A program made the translations under genes and the position numbers. DNA of 15,141 nt, taken from the NCBI GenBank assembly GCA_043810615.1, contig JBDROA010000197.1, forward strand, positions 1-15,141. Direction: 5' to 3'. Source of the stretch: VGBK01 sp043810615 (GTDB lineage Bacteria; Actinomycetota; Acidimicrobiia; Spongiisociales; UBA11373). This document shows, one piece after another, positions 1 through 6,067 of the stretch. The notes beneath the pieces are model-generated. The model was not told the origin of the DNA. It saw nothing but the letters and a program-made list of their open reading frames with translations, and did no database searches. Positions within the stretch are counted from its first letter, which is position 1. Each line of letters starts with the position of its first letter.

Positions 1-191
1 GCGGCACCGAGTCGGGCGGCGGCGGCCGGGCCGAACGTGGCTCGGGGAGCCGGCCCGGCCGCGGGCGCGGCAGAGGATGCCGGGCTCAGGTAGCCGCCCA
101 GGCGGTCGCCCAACGCGGCACGGGGGCGAGCGGCGGCAAGCAGGAACACCGCGGCGGCGGCGAGCAGGGCGGCGGCGGCGGCGGCGCTCAG
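1..191 (-). CDS. TadC-like pilus assembly membrane protein (type II secretion F family), partial at left edge
   Basis: Only the N-terminus is in the window; the frame is open to base 1. It begins LSAAAAAALLAAAAVFLLAA, a hydrophobic alanine/leucine-rich membrane segment, followed by RPRAALGDRLGGYL. That arrangement (signal anchor, then a basic stretch ending in a DRL..YL-like motif) is typical of the second F-family protein in actinobacterial tad operons. It directly follows tadB, so TadC, the inner-membrane platform partner of TadB, is the natural reading. The start chosen is CTG at 191-189, which overlaps the tadB TGA as CTGA, like the other junctions of this operon. The first standard start in frame is GTG at 149-147, but it lies inside the hydrophobic segment and has no ribosome binding site. 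The F domain itself is outside the window, so the call rests on context and the N-terminus. Confidence 0.6.
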   Translation of the reverse strand, partial: MSAAAAAALLAAAAVFLLAAARPRAALGDRLGGYLSPASSAAPAAGPAPRATFGPAAAARLGA

Positions 192-994
192 GTGAACACC
201 CGGGGCATGTGGGAGAGGCGCGCCGCCCGGCGCGACAGCCAGAACCCGGCCGAGGTGGCGGCCAATCCGGCCAGCACCACCACGGTGCCGGTGCGGGTCG
301 AGTAGGCGGCGGCGGCCTGAGGGTTGGTCGCGGTGGTGAGCAGGAGCAGGGCCCACGGCGCCCCCAGCGCCACCCCGGCGGTGAGCCGCTGCTCCGTGAG
401 GGCCGCCTGGTGGGCCCGTCGCAGGCGCAGTTCGTCGGCCACCGACCCGGCGAGCCCCGAGAGCACCGCGCCGACCCGTTCCCCGCCGATGCCGGCAGCG
501 GCGGCCAGGGTGGTGAGCACCCGGTCGGCGAGGGGATCGGCCCACTCCGCCCTTACCTCGGCCAGGGTGGTGGCGAACGCACGCCCGGCCGTCCGTCCCT
601 GCTCCAGGCGGCGAGCCAGTTCGGCGAGGCGGTTGCCGGCGGAATCGGCTGCGGCGGCGGTGGCATCGGGCAGGGCCTCCCCGGCCGAGAGGCGGCCACG
701 CAGGGCGGCCAGGAAGTCGGGCCAGCGCCCCGCCGCTTGCTCGGCAGCCCGGCGGGATCGGGCGGCGGTCGCGAGAGCCGGAAGAGCGGCCCCCATAGCC
801 GCCAGCGCTCCGGCGGTGGCGAGGTTCCCCCCGAAGGCGACGGCGATGAGCCCGGCGGCTCCGGCCGCGGCCAGTCCGGCGGCGACGAGAGCGGGGCGCA
901 GTCGAGGGAAGCACGAACGGCGCGGCCGCGGGAGGGGGAATCCTGCCAGGGTGGCGGCGGCCGCCCCGGCGAGGAGCACGGCCAGGCCTCTCAT
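188..994 (-). CDS. tadB: TadB-like type II secretion F family inner-membrane protein of the Tad pilus
   Basis: 268 residues. TadB-type proteins form the inner-membrane platform on which the TadA ATPase acts to polymerise Flp pilin. Hydrophobic segments lie at about residues 3-20, 35-55, 58-76, 205-222 and 236-254. The cytoplasmic F-domain core runs from about 88 to 200, with WPDFLAALRGRLSAGEALPDA at its start, a recognisable T2SSF signature (W-P-x-x-L-x-x-L-x-x-x-L-x-A-G). The ATG at 994-992 overlaps the tadA stop as ATGA, and GAGGGG lies five bases upstream as a ribosome binding site. The final TGA overlaps the CTG proposed for tadC. The length is normal for actinobacterial TadB. The family is clear; the B versus C assignment comes from gene order. 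Confidence 0.85.
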   Translation of the reverse strand: MRGLAVLLAGAAAATLAGFPLPRPRRSCFPRLRPALVAAGLAAAGAAGLIAVAFGGNLATAGALAAMGAALPALATAARSRRAAEQAAGRWPDFLAALRGRLSAGEALPDATAAAADSAGNRLAELARRLEQGRTAGRAFATTLAEVRAEWADPLADRVLTTLAAAAGIGGERVGAVLSGLAGSVADELRLRRAHQAALTEQRLTAGVALGAPWALLLLTTATNPQAAAAYSTRTGTVVVLAGLAATSAGFWLSRRAARLSHMPRVFT

Positions 995-1986
995 CGCCGC
1001 CCCTCGACTGCTTCCGGCACGGCGCCGTTGCGGCGGGCAGGCTCCCGGCCGGAGACCCAGAGCGGTTCGGTGGTGAAGACCCCGGACTCCAACTGCGAGG
1101 GCACGGCCACGATCTCCTCCACCCGCCTCCCGAGGGGGTTGCGCCGCACGAACACCACGAGGTCGGCCACGGCTGCCACCGCCCGGCGGACGAAGGCCTC
1201 GGCGACGTTCTCCCCGGCGAGCATGCAGTAGCCGACCAGCTTCTCGAGGGCGTCGCGGGCGGAATTGGCATGGAGGGTGGCAAAGCCCGAGCACCCGGCA
1301 TTGAGGGCCAGGAGCATGTCCAGGGCCTCGGGGCCGCGCACCTCGCCCACCACGATGCGGTCGGGGCGCTGGCGGAGGGACTCGCGCACCAGGTCGCGCA
1401 GCGTGATGGCTCCGCTGCCGTCGAGCCCGGCGGGGCGGGTCTGCATCTGGGTGATGTCCGGCAGGTCGGCCTGGAGTTCGAACACCTCTTCGCAGGTCAC
1501 CACCCGGCGCTCGGGCGGCACCTCGGCGAGCAGGCAGTTGACCAGGGTGGTCTTGCCGGCGCCCGGGGCCCCGGCGACCAGGATGGTCCGGTCGGCCCGT
1601 ACCGCTTCGGCGAGCAGGCGGGCGGCGTCGTCGCCCAGGGCGCCCCGCCCCACGAGGTCCTCCAGGCGGGCGGCGCGCAGCACGAACTTGCGCACCTGGA
1701 TGTTGAGCCGGTCGGGGTGGGTGATGGGGGGGCCGGTGAGGTGCACCCGGCTGCCGTCGGCCAGTTGGGCCGACACGATGGGATCGGCCAGGTCGAGGCG
1801 GCGGCCGGTACCGGCGAGCAACTGGTCGGCGATGCGGCGGACCTGCTCGGAGTCGGCCACTTCGGGGAGCAGTTCCTTCGTCCCGCCCCGGACCACGAAG
1901 GTGCGGCGCCCGCCGAGCACGATGATCTCCTCGACCTCCGGGTCGGCGAGGAGGGGGGCGAGGAAGCCGAAGCGGTCGGGGCTCAT
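991..1986 (-). CDS. tadA: TadA/CpaF family secretion ATPase powering the Tad pilus
   Basis: 331 residues; hexameric traffic ATPase that energises Flp pilus assembly from the cytoplasmic face. Visible motifs are Walker A GAPGAGKTT (139-147), the acidic stretch TCEEVFELQ (164-172), Walker B IVVGEVRGPEALDML (211-225) and the His box GFATLHANS (234-242), the order typical of CpaF. The N-terminal part is short: CpaF homologues often carry about 100 more residues before the core, whereas here only about 130 precede Walker A. A longer open frame exists upstream, but it overlaps tadZ and reads as Pro/Arg-rich shadow sequence. The ATG at 1986-1984 overlaps the tadZ TGA as ATGA, and GGAG sits eight bases upstream, so this start is well supported. 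Coupled translation with tadZ and tadB is likely. Confidence 0.92.
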   Translation of the reverse strand: MSPDRFGFLAPLLADPEVEEIIVLGGRRTFVVRGGTKELLPEVADSEQVRRIADQLLAGTGRRLDLADPIVSAQLADGSRVHLTGPPITHPDRLNIQVRKFVLRAARLEDLVGRGALGDDAARLLAEAVRADRTILVAGAPGAGKTTLVNCLLAEVPPERRVVTCEEVFELQADLPDITQMQTRPAGLDGSGAITLRDLVRESLRQRPDRIVVGEVRGPEALDMLLALNAGCSGFATLHANSARDALEKLVGYCMLAGENVAEAFVRRAVAAVADLVVFVRRNPLGRRVEEIVAVPSQLESGVFTTEPLWVSGREPARRNGAVPEAVEGRR

Positions 1987-3026
1987 GCTTCCGGCTCCAG
2001 GCGGCGCAGGGCCCGGCACAGGGGACGGGCCGGGGGCCGGGCGGCCCGGGAGGCGGCGGTGATCGCGGCGCGCCAGGGCACCAGGGCGGCGGGCTCCAGC
2101 CCGGTCCATCGCCGGGCGGCGGCCACCATCTCGGCGGCCTGGGGGCGATGAACCCGATTGAGCACCAGCCAGGGGCGGGGACCGGCCCAGTCGGCGGTCA
2201 GTCGGGCGGCCCGGACCAGGCCGAGGGGGGAGGCCTCGGCGACCAGCACCGCCAGGTCGGCTCCTTTCACCAGGGGGTCGTCGCCGCGTCGGGCGCCGGC
2301 GTCGAGCACCACCGACTCCGCCAGGGAGCCGGCGGCGGCGGCGACGTCGGCGACCAGATGCGGCGGCAGGGCCGCCTCTCCGCGGCGGGTGGAGCCCACG
2401 ATCAGGCCCAGGGGCCCGCACTCCACGATGGCCCGGGGGGGCCGGGTCCCGGTCTCGTGCACCGCCTCGGCGGCGTCGATCAGGTCGGGGCGGGGCCGCC
2501 GGCCGAGGCGCACCGCCAGGGCCGGGGCTTGCGGGTCGAGGTCGAGGAGCAGGGTGCGTCGGCGGGAGGCCCATTGCCAGGCGAGGGCCAGGGCCACCTC
2601 GGTGCGCCCCGGGGCCCCCGGCGGGCCGGTGACCACCGTGACTCGCGCCGCCGACGCTGCGGCCGTCACGGCGGCGGCGGGCCGCAGCAGTCGGATGGTG
2701 CGCACTACGTCCCCGGCGGGGGTGTCGTCGGGGAGGACCTCGTCGGCCCCGCCGGCCATCAGGCGCTGGCGGGCCGGGCCGTCCCCGCAGGGGAAGATGC
2801 CCACCACCCGCAGGCCGCGGCGGCGCCAGGCGGCGATGCGGGCCGGGGTGACCCAGGTGGTCTCGGCCCCCGCCACCACGACGTCGAGGCGGTGGGCCTC
2901 CTCCTCCACTTCCTCGGGGCGGAAGGCCCGCAGCACCAGGCGAACCTCGGCCGTCTCCTTGGCCTGCACCACCAGGCCGCTCTCCCAGTCGCGGGCCGAG
3001 AGCACGGTGGCGACGCGCGGGGTCAC
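1983..3026 (-). CDS. TadZ/CpaE-like protein: receiver-like domain plus degenerate MinD/ParA-type ATPase
   Basis: 347 residues. CpaE/TadZ proteins belong to the ParA/MinD group and position the pilus machine at the pole. Residues 1-120 resemble a degenerate response-regulator fold (VVVAGAETTWVTPARIAAWR, then GLRVVGIFPCGDG). The ATPase-like half follows: P-loop region VVTGPPGAPGRTEVALALAW (131-150), partner strand TLLLDLDPQAP (158-168), a Walker-B-like VVLDAGA (239-245) and WLVLNRV (286-292). The P-loop lacks both usual lysines of KGGxGKT: the signature lysine is Pro and the catalytic one is Arg141, so ATP hydrolysis is doubtful. GTG at 3026-3024 overlaps the preceding stop as GTGA, and the stop overlaps the tadA ATG as ATGA. 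The role is inferred from position and fold. Confidence 0.75.
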   Translation of the reverse strand: MTPRVATVLSARDWESGLVVQAKETAEVRLVLRAFRPEEVEEEAHRLDVVVAGAETTWVTPARIAAWRRRGLRVVGIFPCGDGPARQRLMAGGADEVLPDDTPAGDVVRTIRLLRPAAAVTAAASAARVTVVTGPPGAPGRTEVALALAWQWASRRRTLLLDLDPQAPALAVRLGRRPRPDLIDAAEAVHETGTRPPRAIVECGPLGLIVGSTRRGEAALPPHLVADVAAAAGSLAESVVLDAGARRGDDPLVKGADLAVLVAEASPLGLVRAARLTADWAGPRPWLVLNRVHRPQAAEMVAAARRWTGLEPAALVPWRAAITAASRAARPPARPLCRALRRLEPEA

Positions 3027-3625
3027 CGCGATACCCGCACCAGGTCGAGATCGCCTTCCTGCCGGGCGCTCACCAGGGCGGCGGCGAGGGAATCGTCGAC
3101 GGCCAGGAGCAGGTCTACCCGGTCGCCGCCGCCCAGGCCGGAAGGGCCGGCGCCGGCCGACACGATGTAGACGGCGGCGGCCACGAGGCGAGCCACGGGG
3201 GGCCCTTCCCCGTCCGCCGCGGTGACCCAGACGTCGATGCGGTCCCCGGCCTGGAGGTCGCCGAGCACCGCCCGGTCGCGGTCCAGGGAGAGGGCGAGCA
3301 CGTCGGGGTGGCTGCGGCGCTCGGGGGCCCGCAGCAAGGAAGGGACCAGTGGCTCCCCGGAGGCCAGAGGGGCGACCAGTGTCCAGCCTTCCAGGGCGGC
3401 GGCGTCGTCCCCGACCACCAGGCCGGCAGCGTCGGGGACGCGGCGCACCCCCACCGGCAGGCCCTCCAGGGGGATGCCGGCGGGTAGTGGCCCCTCGGCC
3501 ACCAGCACCGGCACCGTGGCCGGGGGCCGGGTCAGGGCGAAGACCACGATGCCGGCGGCCAGGGCCAGGGCGAGGCCCACCGCAGTGCGGCGGTCGAAGC
3601 GCAGCGGCAGGGCCTTCAGCCTCAG
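3023..3625 (-). CDS. CpaB/RcpC-like SAF-domain protein of the Tad pilus
   Basis: 200 residues. It has a short basic N-terminus, one membrane segment at about 14-31, then an extracytoplasmic SAF domain (about 38-102: VPVLVAEGPLPAGIPLEGL through ASGEPLVPSLL), and a CpaB C-terminal part with GDRIDVWVT (128-136). CpaB/RcpC proteins work in the periplasm or cell envelope in Tad pilus biogenesis. No ATG, GTG or TTG is available between the end of the upstream gene and the membrane segment. I place the start at CTG 3625-3623, because GGAGG lies seven bases upstream and the CTG overlaps the upstream TGA as CTGA. The alternative is GTG at 3580-3578, which removes the basic N-terminus, has no ribosome binding site and begins inside the membrane segment. 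The stop overlaps the tadZ start as GTGA. Confidence 0.75.
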   Translation of the reverse strand: MRLKALPLRFDRRTAVGLALALAAGIVVFALTRPPATVPVLVAEGPLPAGIPLEGLPVGVRRVPDAAGLVVGDDAAALEGWTLVAPLASGEPLVPSLLRAPERRSHPDVLALSLDRDRAVLGDLQAGDRIDVWVTAADGEGPPVARLVAAAVYIVSAGAGPSGLGGGDRVDLLLAVDDSLAAALVSARQEGDLDLVRVSR

Positions 3626-3984
3626 GGGAGCACCTCCACCGCCCCCACGTGGGCGAAAGCCACCATCCGGTGGCAGTCGTCGCCGGCGAGTTCCACATGG
3701 TCCACTCCCACGGCGCGCACCGTGCCCCGGTAACCGCGCCCGTCGGTGGTCCACAGCACCGCCGCGTCGGCCCGGTCTTCGAGAGTCAGGAACAGGTCGC
3801 GCAGGGTGCGGCGGCGCCGGGCGGCGGCGCGGGCGGCGCTCTGCTCGGCATCGAGGGTCTCGTCCATTTCCCGGCGCAGGCGGCGGCCCAGGGCGGCCAG
3901 GTCGGGGTGTCCCAGCGGCTCCAGCGGTGCTCCCTCCCGATGCGGCCGCCGGGGGAGTGGCCCGCACGGGCCGGGCGGCAGCAT
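3622..3984 (-). CDS. Small helical plus Sm-like-looking protein, first gene of the Tad operon; function unknown
   Basis: 120 residues from the ATG at 3984. The core is a charged helix (LRREMDETLDAEQSAARAAA), then RRTLRDLFLTLEDRADAAV, then a small beta domain with GRGYRGTVRAVGVDHVELAG and a C-terminal HVGAVEVLP. The G-x-V-x-x-V-G-x-D-x-V pattern resembles a small Sm/PRC-like barrel found in a widespread uncharacterised actinobacterial family; no activity is known to me. The ATG has no ribosome binding site and a TAG just before it, and the first 20 residues are Pro/Arg-rich filler. An alternative is CTG at 3924-3922, which starts MEPLGHPDLAALG exactly at the helix and has GGGAGGGA upstream at normal spacing. 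The stop overlaps the next start as CTGA, so it is translationally coupled to cpaB. Confidence 0.6.
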   Translation of the reverse strand: MLPPGPCGPLPRRPHREGAPLEPLGHPDLAALGRRLRREMDETLDAEQSAARAAARRRRTLRDLFLTLEDRADAAVLWTTDGRGYRGTVRAVGVDHVELAGDDCHRMVAFAHVGAVEVLP

Positions 3985-3987
3985 CTA

Positions 3988-4014
3988 GGTATCAGGTGGC
4001 GGAGGCCGCCTCAA
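3988..4014 (-). promoter_or_regulatory. Possible promoter of the Tad operon
   Basis: On the minus strand TTGAGG (4014-4009) is followed after 15 bases by GATACC (3993-3988), four bases before the ATG at 3984. The spacing is short and the -10 is imperfect. If it is real, transcription would begin at or inside the annotated ATG, giving either a leaderless message or one starting at the downstream CTG 3924. Weak call. Confidence 0.25.
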
Positions 4015-4024
4015 GGGGGTCGTC

Positions 4025-4044
4025 GGAGCGATGTTTCGCGCTCC
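4025..4044 (-). terminator. Hairpin downstream of the diguanylate cyclase gene
   Basis: GGAGCG and CGCTCC form a perfect 6-bp stem with an 8-base loop, 28 bases past the stop of the diguanylate cyclase gene and upstream of the Tad operon. There is no T-tract. It could end transcription of the 5723-4073 genes or be chance in GC-rich DNA. Confidence 0.3.
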
Positions 4045-4072
4045 CGGCGCCCGGGACTCGGCGAGGCCCGCG

Positions 4073-5020
4073 CTAGCGCCGCGGCGGGACGGGGGTCAGC
4101 GCCCGCAGGTCGGGTTGCAGCGAGGCCGCGGTGAAGCGGGGCCAGGGGCCGGAGGCGACGGCGCCCACGACCCGATCGCGACCCGCCTCCTTGGCCTTGT
4201 AGAGCAGGTCGTCGGCGGCGGCGAGCATGGCGTCCACCGACTCGGGGGGGAAGCGGAAGGTGGCGATCCCGGCGGACAGCACCGCCGGGCAGTCGGCAGA
4301 GCGGACCGCCGTGGCCGCGGCGGCTCGCACCCGCTGCACGACGGCCATGGCGTCGCGGGCATCGGTCTCGGGCAGTAGCAGCACGAACTCGTCCCCGCCC
4401 ATGCGGGCGAACAGGTCGGTGGCCCGCACGGCCTGGGCGACGGCCGCCGCCACCTGCTCAAGCACCCGGTCGCCGGCATAGTGCCCCAGGCGGTCGTTGG
4501 CCGCCTTGAAGTGGTCCACGTCCAGGTAGGCCAGGCTGAGGACCGTTCCGTGGCGGGCGGCCCGCAGGCGTTCCCTCTCGGCGGCGATCTCGAAGGCGCG
4601 GCGGTTGAGGGCCCCGGTGAGGGAGTCCACGGTGGCCAGGTGGCGCTGATGATCCAGGGTCCGGTGCAGCGAATCCAGGAGCACCGCCACCAGGGTGAGC
4701 ACCACCAGGTCGGTGAGGGCGTTCCAGACTGCGGAGAGAGTCAGTGCCACGCCGGAACCGGTGGCGGTCCGGGCGGCCAGGCCGTCGGCGGCGGCCAGGA
4801 TGGCCACCAGCACGGCGTGGCGGCGGCCCCCCACCCAGGTGACCGCCATGACCACCAGCACATAGAGGAGGTCCAGCGAGACCGCGGCGCCGGTGAGGTA
4901 GTCGAGGCCGGCAACGGCGTTCACCAGCACCACCCCGAGGGAAACGGGAACCAGTCCGCGGTGGCGGTCGCTCAGCCCGGGGGGGCAGGCGGTACGGCGC
5001 GAGGGAGTGCGGATCTCCAC
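4073..5020 (-). CDS. Membrane-bound diguanylate cyclase (GGDEF protein)
   Basis: 315 residues from GTG. Makes cyclic di-GMP from two GTP. The N-terminal half is a membrane sensor with hydrophobic segments at about 22-38, 47-62, 67-83 and 93-116, and no recognisable ligand domain. The GGDEF domain spans about 128-290: DSLTGALNRRAF (132-143), YLDVDHFKAANDRLGHYAGD (165-184), the active-site RMGGDEFVLLLP with GGDEF at 208-212, and YKAKEAGRDRV near the end. The inhibitory I-site RxxD is present as RATD (199-202), five residues before GGDEF, so product feedback is expected. All catalytic positions look intact. GTG 5020-5018 is the first start after an in-frame TAG. It lies on the same strand as, and 88 bases before, the Tad operon, which makes control of pilus or surface behaviour by c-di-GMP a reasonable inference. 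Confidence 0.93.
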   Translation of the reverse strand: MEIRTPSRRTACPPGLSDRHRGLVPVSLGVVLVNAVAGLDYLTGAAVSLDLLYVLVVMAVTWVGGRRHAVLVAILAAADGLAARTATGSGVALTLSAVWNALTDLVVLTLVAVLLDSLHRTLDHQRHLATVDSLTGALNRRAFEIAAERERLRAARHGTVLSLAYLDVDHFKAANDRLGHYAGDRVLEQVAAAVAQAVRATDLFARMGGDEFVLLLPETDARDAMAVVQRVRAAAATAVRSADCPAVLSAGIATFRFPPESVDAMLAAADDLLYKAKEAGRDRVVGAVASGPWPRFTAASLQPDLRALTPVPPRR

Positions 5021-5043
5021 GGACTAGTCCATCGGCACTAGTC
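5021..5043. promoter_or_regulatory. Pair of ACTAGT palindromes just upstream of the diguanylate cyclase start
   Basis: GGACTAGTCC (5021-5030) is a perfect 10-base palindrome abutting the GTG start, and ACTAGT recurs at 5038-5043, 15 bases away centre to centre. ACTAGT is AT-rich against this background, so a repeated copy is notable. It may be an operator, but nothing else supports that. Confidence 0.25.
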
Positions 5044-5044
5044 A

Positions 5045-5071
5045 CCGCCCGATTGAGAGCTTCCCGGGCGG
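5045..5071 (-). terminator. Hairpin between the DUF3105-like gene and the diguanylate cyclase gene
   Basis: CCGCCCG (5045-5051) and CGGGCGG (5065-5071) can form a 7-bp stem with a 13-base loop, immediately after the stop of the 5723-5079 gene. No T-tract follows. It is a weak terminator candidate that may only attenuate reading into the next gene. Confidence 0.3.
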
Positions 5072-5078
5072 GGGAGGC

Positions 5079-5723
5079 TCAGTCGCCGGTGCTGGGGCAG
5101 TCGGCGCCGGCCTTGCCGCTCTTGCGGTAGATGTCGGTGAACTCGGCCGGTCCGGGGTCGTCCGCCGACGCGTAGCCCATGCGGCGATCCCACGCGACGG
5201 CCAGGACCGCCTGGGTGATTCGGTCGTTGGGGGCCACCACCACGTGGGTCTCGAAGCCGGCAGCCGTCGCAGCCAGGGCGGTGGCGGTGGCGGCGTCCTC
5301 CGGTTGGTGGAACAGCACCACTGCCCCGTTGCGCAGGTCCGAGTACAACTGCTCGGCGGTCAGGTCCTGCACCACTCCGCAGGCCGGGGTGGGCAGCGAG
5401 TCGAGCCGTTGGTCGATGTCGGCGGGCAGCACGTAGCCGAGGCCGGCCATGATGGCGGCGGTGTCCACCTTCTCGACACCGGCCAGTTCCTGCTGCGGTC
5501 GAAAGAGGACGATGGCGGCCACCACGACCCCGAGGCCAACCAGGACGGGCATTGCGAGGCGGCGGGTCGTCTTGCGGATCTTCTTGCGGCGCTCGGCGGC
5601 CTCCTGTTCCCGCCGCCGCTCTTCGGCGGCCTGGCGGCGGGCTTCCTCGCGGCGGGCGGCGGCTTCGCGACGGGCGGGATCCGAACGGGAGCGGGTCTTC
5701 TTCTTGGGCTTGGGCTGGGCCAT
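5079..5723 (-). CDS. Single-pass membrane protein with a DUF3105-like extracytoplasmic domain
   Basis: 214 residues. Residues 1-55 are strongly basic and helical (KPKKK, then repeated ARREEARRQAAEERRREQ), probably a cytoplasmic coiled coil. A membrane segment lies at about 57-75. The outer domain has ACGVVQDLTAEQLYSDLRNG (114-133) followed by AVVLFHQP, then THVVVAPND and AVLAVAWDRRMGY. This order matches DUF3105 proteins, where a CG is followed by a HNLEHG box, a Val-rich strand and an AW motif. Here the His-rich box reads YSDLRNG, so the conserved histidines are absent. Cys115 and Cys209 could form a disulfide. Function is unknown. The ATG at 5723 has no clear ribosome binding site, but a TACACT -10 box lies close upstream. 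Confidence 0.75.
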   Translation of the reverse strand: MAQPKPKKKTRSRSDPARREAAARREEARRQAAEERRREQEAAERRKKIRKTTRRLAMPVLVGLGVVVAAIVLFRPQQELAGVEKVDTAAIMAGLGYVLPADIDQRLDSLPTPACGVVQDLTAEQLYSDLRNGAVVLFHQPEDAATATALAATAAGFETHVVVAPNDRITQAVLAVAWDRRMGYASADDPGPAEFTDIYRKSGKAGADCPSTGD

Positions 5724-5732
5724 AGCGCCCGG

Positions 5733-5738
5733 AGTGTA
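5733..5738 (-). promoter_or_regulatory. Candidate -10 box for the DUF3105-like gene
   Basis: TACACT on the minus strand fits the actinobacterial TANNNT -10 pattern and ends nine bases before the ATG at 5723, which would give a nearly leaderless transcript. This fits the lack of a ribosome binding site. No good -35 is seen. Confidence 0.4.
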
Positions 5739-5805
5739 GGGACTGGACGGCGGAGAAGTCCCGGCCGGGCGCCCGGGAGCCGCCGCCCACCGACGGGCGG
5801 CACCC

Positions 5806-5834
5806 TTGCCACCCGCCGCCGCGCCCCATACGCT
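5806..5834 (+). promoter_or_regulatory. Promoter of the HTH-clpS-DUF2017 operon, likely leaderless
   Basis: The -35 TTGCCA (5806-5811) matches five of six consensus bases. After a 17-base spacer comes -10 TACGCT (5829-5834), of the TANNNT type. The GTG start at 5842 lies seven bases past the -10, where transcription should begin, so the message probably starts with its own start codon. This is the best promoter in the window. Confidence 0.65.
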
Positions 5835-5841
5835 GGGGGCC

Positions 5842-6066
5842 GTGGACCGCATCTCGGTGGACCTGGGCAAAGAGTGGCTCTCGGTCGCCGACATCTGCGA
5901 GTACATGGGGGTGTCCACCTTCGTGGTCACCCGGGTGCTGCGCTCCGGGGAACTGCCCGCGGTGAAGTTCGGGCGCGAGTGGCGGGTGTCCCGGGGGGAC
6001 TTCGAAGACTGGATCAACGCCCGCCGCCTCGAGGCCCGGGACCGCGCCCCGCAAACCGGCGGCTGA
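5842..6066 (+). CDS. Small excisionase-family / MerR-like helix-turn-helix DNA-binding protein
   Basis: 74 residues from GTG. The sequence WLSVADICEYMGVSTFVVTR, then VLRSGELPAVKFGREWRVSR and GDFEDWINARR, is the standard excisionase-type winged helix: a WLSV/ADIAEYLGVS recognition helix, a basic wing ending in R-x-S, and a C-terminal D-x-x-x-W-I-x-x-R helix. Proteins of this kind bind short DNA sites; many are small regulators and not true excisionases. The start is set by the promoter: GTG 5842 sits seven bases after the -10. A TTG at 5806 would also be in frame, but it is the -35 box itself. The stop is followed after one base by the clpS ATG, so the two are in one operon and this protein may autoregulate it. 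No recombinase or prophage gene is nearby. Confidence 0.85.
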   Translation: MDRISVDLGKEWLSVADICEYMGVSTFVVTRVLRSGELPAVKFGREWRVSRGDFEDWINARRLEARDRAPQTGG

Positions 6067-6067
6067 G

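Noticed and set aside
160..187. GCC/GGC triplet run resembling a microsatellite
   Set aside because: It encodes the alanine run of the TadC membrane segment; such runs are expected at this GC content.
77..1231. Plus-strand open frame of 384 codons over tadB and tadA
   Set aside because: Glycine/arginine-rich translation with no domain, opposite to two well-supported genes.
2148..3225. Two overlapping plus-strand frames of about 340-355 codons
   Set aside because: Antisense to tadZ and cpaB; low-complexity translations without motifs.
5842..6066. True phage or element excisionase with an attachment site
   Set aside because: No integrase, repeat pair or prophage gene nearby; it is embedded in the clpS operon, so a chromosomal regulator is more likely.
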